Positions 56,825 through 64,000 of a stretch of DNA of 64,000 nt are shown in pieces (positions within the stretch are counted from its first letter, which is position 1; each line of letters begins with the position of its first letter). A program made the position numbers and the translations under genes. The stretch comes from Hysterangium stoloniferum (Eukaryota; Basidiomycota; Agaricomycetes; Hysterangiales; Hysterangiaceae), in the NCBI GenBank assembly GCA_015178975.1, contig WHVD01000260.1, forward strand, positions 1 to 64,000, in the 5' to 3' direction. A model generated the notes under the pieces. It was not told the origin of the DNA. It was given only the letters and a program-made list of their open reading frames with translations, and searched no databases.

Positions 56825-57700
56825 TGGATCCTTAAAAGATCCATAACCGAGTTAAAATCAGTTAAGGATTTAACATGTGATTGCAGGGTTTAGAATCCAA
56901 TAAACTTTAGGATCCTCAAAAGATCCCTAATCAATTTTAACTCTTATAAGGATTCAATGGATGACTATTGGAGGTTATATAAAATACGGCTCTACTAAGG
57001 ATCCTAAAATTTTTTGGAGAGGGGGGTTATCCCGGTGTGTGTCATCAATGAACTTACTTCTTGTCATAGCCACAGTGCCTTTCATGGAGCACGTTTCTTC
57101 CAGTTCAGTCCATCTCACCGATCAGTAATTATCATGGGCTAATACCACACGCCAACAACGATGTTAAGATTCAGCTGAAATTAAGCTTCCGAAAGTTGAC
57201 TCTCCTAGCCTACGAGATGAAGCCAATGCTCTCACACTATTATTTCAATCTCACTCTGTGCTCATTTTATCGCGCACAATACCAGTATACTTCAATACAC
57301 CCATAAGTTCACTTTCAGCACTGCCAATGCGGGAAAGTATGACAGCTCTGTTAGATGATAACGGGCAATTTGTGCTCAATCCCCGGGCCCAGTCTCTACG
57401 ATAAGCCTAGCGCAGTAATTGTGGAAAGCTCTACCAAATCAGCCATTCTTCCGAGTTCTCGATATAATAACTCACTCTTATATACCCCACATTCAGAGCT
57501 CTGCGTATCAATGAATGTAGTAAAATCTAGTCTCGGCGCTTGATAGTGTGGTACTATTGATCAATCATCTAGAATTTCAGGATTGCAATAAATGCTAGCC
57601 ATTGCACATATGTGGTAAGTTAGATTGGTCTATGCACGCAAAGATCAAGTTCTTTAGCTGAACAAAGCTTTTGTTATGATATAAGCAGCACCATGGCCTT
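56825..57700. other. Intergenic region
   Basis: The first 170 bases continue the approximately 85-bp repeat (AAAAGATCC...GTTAAGGATT...). A phrase AACTTACTTCTTGTCATAGCCACAGTGC near 57051 is echoed near 60903, so part of this spacer belongs to the tandem duplication holding the membrane-protein genes. No gene is recognised. Confidence 0.4.
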
Positions 57701-57751
57701 TGTTGCCAGTAGCACTCTTTGTCTCTCGTCTCTGTTCCTTCCATCATCATC

Positions 57752-58108
57752 TCACAGCATGCTTGCAGTTTCTGCAGCTGCTCTTTTTCTTTTGACAGGC
57801 TTTTGAGCCAGACGGAACTTGGAAGTGTTAGAAGTCAAGATCCTAGTAATAATCTCAGTCTGGTATGAATATATAACAGACGATATAAAGTACCTAGTAA
57901 TGACCTGCAACCCGTCTAAGTACACTATAAGAGATACGACGAAGGAAAAAAGCTCACCTTGGTCTCGTATGAATGTATAACGGACTGATGTATAAGAGTC
58001 GATGACTGTCACATATATACTAAGAAAGAGCAATATGTGATGGTTAACAAAAGAGATATGGAACAAAGGGAGTATGGGACAAAGGGAACAGTAAAATAAA
58101 TGCCACAT
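57752..58108 (-). CDS. Candidate small gene of unknown function
   Basis: A 118-codon frame ends in a basic, gene-like tail (KPVKRKRAAAETASML). Internal GTGAGC...CTTATAG and GTCATT...ATACCAG pairs with splice-like signals suggest that the true product is spliced from shorter exons, e.g. around 57975-57930 and 57915-57865. The N-terminal half is hydrophobic and may be untranslated. No family is recognised and it could be spurious. Confidence 0.3.
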   Translation of the reverse strand: MWHLFYCSLCPILPLFHISFVNHHILLFLSIYVTVIDSYTSVRYTFIRDQGELFSFVVSLIVYLDGLQVITRYFISSVIYSYQTEIITRILTSNTSKFRLAQKPVKRKRAAAETASML

Positions 58109-58536
58109 TTCGGTAACTTATGTGTGCATGTGATCCCTTTGTGATTTCGACCCTGCATATTTTATTCGTCCAAATATAGCAAGTGGAAGCTTTACGTTGT
58201 TATCCAACAATATCACAAAATTTCAGGACTGGAATTAAATTCTAGCCGTTAATCCGATTTTGGAAGTAGTTAGCTGCCGGTTTCTGAGTTGGTCCTCCAT
58301 ACATGTCGGTTAACTAGGTTTCTCCTTCTTAACTACATACAGCCTTGCAAGCGACTCAATGGTTTCCCAGTGTAGATAAACGTGTGACATTATCTGAATA
58401 ACCCAAAATCATGATGAGGAGACCGTATGAATATGAGATGCATATAGTGTCATTACAGCGGTATTCCAGTGAGAAATACTAAAAAATCATGTCGCATTCG
58501 TCCAAACCGATCGTCTCCGTTCCACATGGCAAGATG

Positions 58537-59898
58537 TCAGTGAACAGGCAGCGCTGTCTCTGGTCCAGAAACCTGTTGAGTCTGCGGTAACGGATGCTGC
58601 GTGACCTGTCCAGAACTTGGATTCTGTCCATTAGTCTGGGGTAAAGGATACTGCTGAACCTGTCCGTAGACACCTTGGAACTGCCCCTGTACAGGAGGGT
58701 ACTGCATTCCGGGCGTGTTCTGTACATACATGTACGTACCCCCCTGAGGATACCCCCACTGACCGGGAAATTGTGCCAGAGGCATCTGTACCCCTGTGTA
58801 TCCATACGAGTTGTTCGATTTGTTGGATTGTTCTCCAGGGCCATCCCATAATCGCGTCCACAAAAAAATATGGCAAAAAAAGCAGAACACGATGAAATAA
58901 AATCCGAGGTCGGTGATGGTGGCGGCGAGGTCAATTTGTTCACTGGTAAATGTGTCTAAGTTGGGGTTGGCGTTCTTGATAAAAATGACGATTTCGCATA
59001 TGATGCGGAAGCATAAGAAAGGGATTATTGCGAACGAGGTCCAGTTGATAAGCTAACCCAAACCCACGTATAAGAGTAATCAAATAACAAATCGTAAAGA
59101 CAACACACTCACCTCGTCCCTTCCAATTCTTGACCTGACCAATGCCACAAGTGGGACTAACAAAAGCGTCGCAAAAAAATACATCGCGTCCGACGTATAG
59201 AACAAGTCATTTTTGACCTTTACTCTGGCCTGATACTTGGCCAGTTGGGCGTCGTACTGGGCCTCAGAAAGGCCGGGATCGAAGGTCGGTAACGTCTGGA
59301 ATACGCGAGTGTATGAAGAGGAAAGTATCACTATGAATGCTGCGAGGACATAAAATGGGATCATAAATAGTTCTATGGGTAGTCGTTTCGTGAGTATTTC
59401 ATCTGACTTTGCTTTCTGTGTGTGAGTTCGATATCTGTCCCGAACAACGAGTGCGACGGCTACAAAGATGAGCGGATCGGCCCAAGCAGAGAACAACCCC
59501 GTTGCTGACAACTGATAAGTATGCACCCTAATATTTTGCATCAAGTTGTACTTACCTGCAGCAAATCGTGGATTCAACTTATCCGGCAACAACGGATCAA
59601 AAGAGACATAAAAGGTAAGAACCTGCAATATAAGCAGCACATTCGAAACGATCATAAAGAGAATTCCTAATAGTACTATTACAGCCGGTAGGATATGGGG
59701 TGAACGACCTCGGAATAGATAGGTCGAGACAATGATCAATTGTATGAGCATTGTCAGGGTGAAAAATGCTGTTACTCCTAAGACGCCCGTTTCGAGAGGG
59801 GGCGCGTCATATTCAATAGGTGGAGATGGAAATTCGAATTGCGCGGTGACCTGGGTGATCAAGCACAGTAAAGAGAATGAGACCAGGGGAACATACAT
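58537..59898 (-). CDS. Seven-helix membrane protein, copy B
   Basis: Three exons, 59898-59556, 59504-59113 and 59052-58537 (343, 392 and 516 nt), give 416 residues. Introns are 51 nt (GTAAGT...TTGTCAG) and 60 nt (GTGAGT...GGGTTAG); the second contains a stop and must be spliced. The protein opens with a signal peptide (cleavage after TAQ, near residue 20). Seven hydrophobic helices follow at about 37-60, 67-90, 120-135, 156-178, 219-238, 246-270 and 294-310. A cytoplasmic tail of about 105 residues is rich in Gln, Pro, Gly and Tyr (QYPPVQGQFQGVYGQVQQYP). The topology resembles a receptor or a fungal integral membrane protein, but I do not recognise a named family. It is a tandem copy of the gene at 62047-63407, and the promoter is conserved between them. 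Confidence 0.85.
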
Positions 59899-60240
59899 TT
59901 ATAATTATTGGGGGTCGTAGGATGACGAATGAGGGGGTGCAGCTGCCGGCAGCCAACACCCTAGTTATATAGATAGTAAGAACAGCCTTCCTTGAATTCA
60001 ATCTCATTTGAACATGCAGAGTCTAAGGCCGGCCTCCCAAATTCCCTAATCCGGGGTACACCACATTAAGCGATCTGGCACTCCAAAAATAAAAGCACGC
60101 CTGTTGGCACGCTCCCACCAGATCTGTCACCTGTTGCGAGAAGAATCTGTCTTTTTTTAAATATCTTTGAATCACTGTGATTTGTAATTGACAACAACTA
60201 TAATAAGGCACGAACTGCCTGAGCTATTTACACACGTTAT
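59899..60240 (-). promoter_or_regulatory. Conserved upstream region of copy B
   Basis: Blocks are shared with 63408-63660. These are TTCAATCTCATTTGAA (59996 and 63490), TTCCCTAATCCGGGGT or TTTCCTAATCCGGGGT (60043 and 63535), GCACGCTCCCAC or ACACGCTCCAC (60106 and 63600) and a T-rich run after GAGAAGAATC (60138 and 63629). Spacing is kept while the sequence between has diverged, so these are candidate binding sites. Confidence 0.5.
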
Positions 60241-60890
60241 GTAGTGAGAGGGGTTATGTCAGTCGCTGCCTGAGGTTGGCAATGTATCGACTAAGGCATC
60301 GTACTTAAATTTTTAGTGTATGTAAGGGATGTCCTCTGAATGCGAAGCAGAGGTTAAAAAATAACCTCCATTCGAATCCCTTAAGCGTTTTATTGCAGGC
60401 AGTGTATGTAACGGGAGCGGACCTGGTGGCGGACTTGGCACGGAGCGGTCTACCGCCGTTGTCTCAGAGGGTAAAGAGAGGGTAGATAATTTTCCGATCA
60501 TTACACTGTTTCATTTCTATTATCTGTCGCTAGGGGGTTTAGTCTACGAATGCTAGCATAAATAAGGAAGCCACCCATTCCATTAGCTACAGCAGTTATT
60601 TCGAATTGGAGCCTATTCCTACTCTGCTCGTTCCTCTTCGTAAGAAGCTCAAACCGAAGGATTACGCTATCTTTAAAGCCGAACCTTACAGTGTAACTCA
60701 TTAGTAATCATCACATAAAGTCCCAAATATTTCCGGATTTGACACTTACATATCTTTCCCCCCCACAGTAATTAAGTTATACGCCAAGTATTTCTACTTC
60801 TCTTCTATCGATTAAATTCTCAAGGCTTGCTATAAATTATTATAATTATTCTACCACTGGTGATATTTTTATTTAGAATCATGGCAGGTG
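60241..60890. other. Intergenic spacer
   Basis: A stem region near 60322-60385 (AAGGGAT...ATCCCTT enclosing CCTCTG...CAGAGG and GAGGTTA...TAACCTC) folds into a tRNA-like shape but lacks a proper T arm. Open frames of 60-66 codons have no motif. Confidence 0.4.
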
Positions 60891-62000
60891 TGGCACAGAT
60901 AAACTTACTTCTGCCATAGGCACAGTGCGTTGTCTGGTGTAATATTATCAAAAACCTGAGTCATGAATCACTAAGGGGACAATAATCTACATTAAGATGC
61001 ATAGTGTCATTACAGGGGCATTCCAGTATAACAAGTATAATATCAACCATGAAGATAAGTAATCGAGTATAATGAAGGAAGAGCTGTTAATAACATACCT
61101 CAGCCGATACGAAGTAGGAAAATCGACTGAGGGTAGTATATTGTTTAGCTAGTAATTATAGCAAATCCAAACAATGGGAAACGAAAGACAGGAAATGATG
61201 TCTCACGTATCTGAGACATCGGTGTCTTGAGTACGTATTACACTTGATCTATAACATCCAGTGAGAAACACCAAAAAACCATGTTGTACCCGTCCAAACC
61301 GATTCTATAACATCGGAGTCCAACATAACTACAGGACATTCTATGTTACTTCCCTTAGTCGTCTTCTTTTCGTATGACAAGATGTCGTTGAGCAAGCAGC
61401 GCTGTCTTTGGTCCAGAAATCAAAGACGCGCTATATATATATATATACGGAGTTACATACGTATGGTTATTATTTCGTCTCCATCCGTGAGATTCTACAA
61501 ATATTGGAAGGAAGACGGTTATTTATCTAGGATTACGTTGTGTGATGTTGTATTTTTGCGTTGCAGGCGTGGAAAGATTGGGTAGGTGATATTCACTAAG
61601 TTTCTAGGTGTGTCGTCGATCAATAATTCTTCCGAGGTGTCGATCTATTAAATCATACATCTATAGCCCACCTTCAAAGCTCTCAATTTTAATTACCGTC
61701 ACAAAAAGCGCGTGGTATATCACTAAATTTCAGGACTGGAACTAAAGTTTAGCCATTGATACCGATTTTGTTAGTTAGCTACCGGTTTTTGGGTGGTCCT
61801 CCGTACATGTCAGTTAACTAGGTTTCTCTTCTTAACTACATACAGTCTTGTAAGCGACTCAATGGTTTCCCAGGGTGTAGATGAACGTGTAACATTATCT
61901 GAATAACCCAAAATCATGAACGACTGAGGAGACCGTATAGATATTAGGGTGCATAGTGCCATTATAGCTGCATTGCAATGAGAAATACTACAAAAATCAT
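60891..62000 (-). pseudogene. Spacer with a 3'-end remnant of another copy of the membrane protein gene
   Basis: Near 61375-61425 the text GACAAGATGTCGTTGAGCAAGCAGCGCTGTC...TGGTCCAGAAA matches the last coding bases of copies A (62039-62090) and B (58530-58570). Their 3' flank is also present near 61262-61300 (GTGAGAAACACCAAAAAACCATGTTGTACCCGTCC). Upstream coding is gone. So the array once had at least one more unit between A and B. A (TA)n tract follows at about 61433. Confidence 0.7.
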
Positions 62001-62046
62001 GTCTTATCCGTCCAAACCCATCGTCTCCGTTGCATATGACAAGATG

Positions 62047-63407
62047 TCACTGGGAAGGCTGAGCAGGCAGCGCTGTCTCTGGTCCAGAAACCTGTTGCGT
62101 CTGCGGTAACGGATGCTGCGTGACTTGTCCAGAACTTGCATTCTGTCCATTAGTCTGTGGTAAAGGATACTGCTGAATCTGTCCGTGTACACCTTGGAAC
62201 TGCCCCTGTACAGGAGGATACTGCATGCCAGGCGTGCTCTGTACATACATGTACGCACCACCCTGAGGATACCCCCACTGACCCGGAAATTGTGCCAGAG
62301 GCATCTGTCCCCCTGTGTATCCATACGAGTTGTTCGACTGTTCGCCAGGGACATCCCATAATCGCGTCCACACAAAAATATGGGAGAAAAAGCAAAATAC
62401 GATGAAGTAAAATGCACCGTCGGTGATGATGCTGGCGAGGTCAAGTTGTTCCAGGGTAACCGTATCTAAAATGGGCTTGGCTCCTTCGACAAGAATAACA
62501 ATTTGGGGTATGATGCGTAAGCATAGGAAAGGGATTATTGCGAACAAGGTCCAGTCGATAAGCTGACCCAAAGCCGCATGTAAGACCAAACATATCACAA
62601 ATCGTAAAGACAACATCCTCACCTTGTCGCTTCTAATTCTCGACCTGACCAATGCTGTAAGTGGGACTAACATAACAGTCGCCAAACAATACATCGTCTC
62701 CGACGTGTACACCAAGTTATCTCGAACCTTCACCCTGGCATTAAAATTGGCCCGTTGGGCGTCGACCTCGGCATCAGACAGGCCGAAATCAATGGTTGGA
62801 AACGTCTGCTCTACGCCGACGTATGCGGAGGAAAATATTGTCACGAACGCTGCGAGGACATAGAATGGGATCATAAATAGTTCGATAGGTAGTGGCTTTG
62901 TGAGTGTTTTATCTGACTCTGATGTTTGTCTGTGGGTTCGGTACCTGTCCCGAACAATGAGAGCCACTGCCACGAAGATGAGCGGATCGGCCCAATTAGT
63001 GAATAACCTCCAAGCTACTAACTAGTAAGTACACATCAATCTTTTTGAATCAAGTTGTACCCACCTGGATCAACTCGCACAACCAATGTTTCCGGCAACA
63101 ACGGATTGAAAGATTCATATGCAGCAAGATTCTGCACTACACGCAGCACATACGAAATGAGTGAAAAGAGAATCCCTAATACTATTAGCACAGCGGGCAG
63201 GATATGGGGTGAACGGCCTCGGATAAGATAGGTGGACACAATGACGAGTTGTATAAGCGTCGTCAGGGTGAAAAATGCTGTTACTCCTAAGACGCCGATT
63301 TCGAGAGGGGGCGCGTCATATTGGCTAGCTGGAGATGGAAAGTCGAATTGTGCGATGGCCTGGGTGATCAAGGACAGTAAAAAAAAGGAGACAAGGGGAA
63401 TAAACAT
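62047..63407 (-). CDS. Seven-helix membrane protein, copy A
   Basis: Three exons, 63407-63065, 63014-62623 and 62562-62047, have exactly the same sizes as copy B (343, 392 and 516 nt; 416 residues). Introns are 50 nt (GTGGGT...TTAGTAG) and 60 nt (GTGAGG...GGGTCAG). The second lacks a stop and could be retained in frame. There is a signal peptide (cleavage after IAQ) and seven hydrophobic helices. Conserved pairs include NWADPL before helix 3 and RDRYRTH after it. A Gln/Pro/Gly/Tyr-rich tail ends ALPAQPSQ. It is intact with no stops or frameshifts. The role is unknown; a sensor or scaffold at a membrane is only inference from topology. Confidence 0.87.
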
Positions 63408-63829
63408 TTTTTTATTGAGGTTGTAGGTGAAAGATGAGGAGTTGTAGCTGAAGGCAGCCGAAACCTAAGTGTGAACACGCTTGGTCGAAATTCAATCTCA
63501 TTTGAATATCCAGAAGTTCAAAAGTCTCCGAAATTTCCTAATCCGGGGTGATCATATTAAGTAGGCGACTTGGCAATCAAACTAAAAGCGCCTCTATTGA
63601 CACGCTCCACTACGTCTATCATCTGTCACGAGAAGAATCCATTTTTTTAAATCCGTTTCGGCGCCCCTCTACGGTGTCCCAACTGTATCAGGTCTATTTT
63701 CTCTTTTGAATTTTGAATTTGGGGTTCGAGATTAGCGTTTCAAGAGTGCCAAGCAGATGTGTCAGCTATGGTACGGTCAGCCCTAACTGCCCATTTTGGG
63801 TAAGTCTTCACAACTATTGCTCCTCATTA

Positions 63830-63934
63830 GAGAGTATTTGCAACTAATATATATTAGCAAAACTGAATTGGTTCCTGATATTCATATTAGGAACAATTCA
63901 GTTTAGCTAATATATATTAGTTGCAAATACTCTC
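63830..63934. mobile_element. 105-bp palindromic MITE
   Basis: The ends are GAGAGTATTTGCAACTAATA and its complement. The arms are nearly perfect over about 49 bases around a short centre. TA at 63828-63829 and 63935-63936 is the apparent target duplication, as in Tc1/mariner MITEs. Confidence 0.8.
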
Positions 63935-64000
63935 TATTGTCACTCACTATCATTGTTGCTCTTGCTGCCACTGTCCAATATTGCCATTGTGGCCCTTCAC

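Noticed and set aside
58479-58943. 154-codon minus frame and its 81-codon companion (58631-58876)
   Set aside because: They are alternative frames of exon 3 of membrane-protein copy B. The spliced model and the parallel in copy A fix the real frame.
60308-60390. tRNA gene
   Set aside because: AAGGGAT/ATCCCTT can pair and ATTCGAATCCC resembles a B box, but the D, anticodon and T arms cannot be laid out canonically and no sensible anticodon loop exists.

Overview
The window looks like a transposon-saturated stretch of a filamentous fungus, most probably an agaricomycete basidiomycete. The evidence is GT-AG introns of about 45-80 nt, chromodomain Ty3/gypsy elements, a Ty1/copia element with the usual fungal gag-pol order, and a P-loop GTPase of a type I associate with agaricomycete genomes. 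No rRNA, tRNA or CRISPR locus was recognised. The species cannot be named from the sequence.

Layout. 0-5.3 kb: copia fragments and a solo LTR. 5.3-11.6 kb: a chromovirus relic between LTR8 copies, the left one split by a solo LTR2 that carries a 15-bp minisatellite. 11.6-15.5 kb: a decayed LTR1-type element hit by two solo LTRs (LTR4, LTR2), each with a perfect 5-bp target-site duplication (TSD). 16.3-19.8 kb: a second chromovirus whose integrase is split by a solo LTR1 that itself contains a solo LTR2. 20-21.6 kb: LTR2 debris and a captured exon pair. 21.6-28.6 kb: a minus-strand LTR1 element (gag, zinc knuckle, protease) interrupted by solo LTR5 and LTR6. 30.5-37.4 kb: a GTPase gene. 37.9-40.2 kb: Tc1/mariner and gypsy pieces. 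40.2-42.2 kb: an AT-rich coding-like relic. 42.9-43.8 kb: a broken copy of a seven-helix membrane protein gene. 43.8-49.6 kb: a mariner-type foldback MITE split by a nearly complete copia element. 49.7-56.8 kb: a giant hAT-like foldback with insertions in both arms. 58.5-63.4 kb: two intact tandem seven-helix genes.

The standout is the GTPase locus. The conventional exons at 30567-31807 give G1, G3 and G4 motifs and end in phase 0. Between them and an open C-terminal part (37012-37437, also phase 0) lies about 5.2 kb containing about 72 junctions of the form AG|NNN|GT. That is a chain of about 50-86-nt GT-AG introns separated by exons of exactly one codon (one exon is two codons). The first 22 units share the splice layout but no obvious sequence. 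The last 50 are a 71-bp satellite in which the single variable site is the codon between the splice signals. No junction codon is a stop. Read as a gene this is a chain of single-codon exons; the alternative is one 5-kb intron with stepwise splice sites. Transcript data would decide.

A second theme is decay by C-to-T change at CpG. The full-length copia element has six in-frame TGA codons and no frameshift, and the likely original codon at each is CGA. The same signature appears in the copia fragment at the left edge, the chromovirus and the LTR1 gag. This suggests methylation-linked deamination or a RIP-like process.

LTR family names (LTR1-LTR9) are local labels given here. Element boundaries marked by TSDs are firm; relic boundaries without TSDs are approximate.
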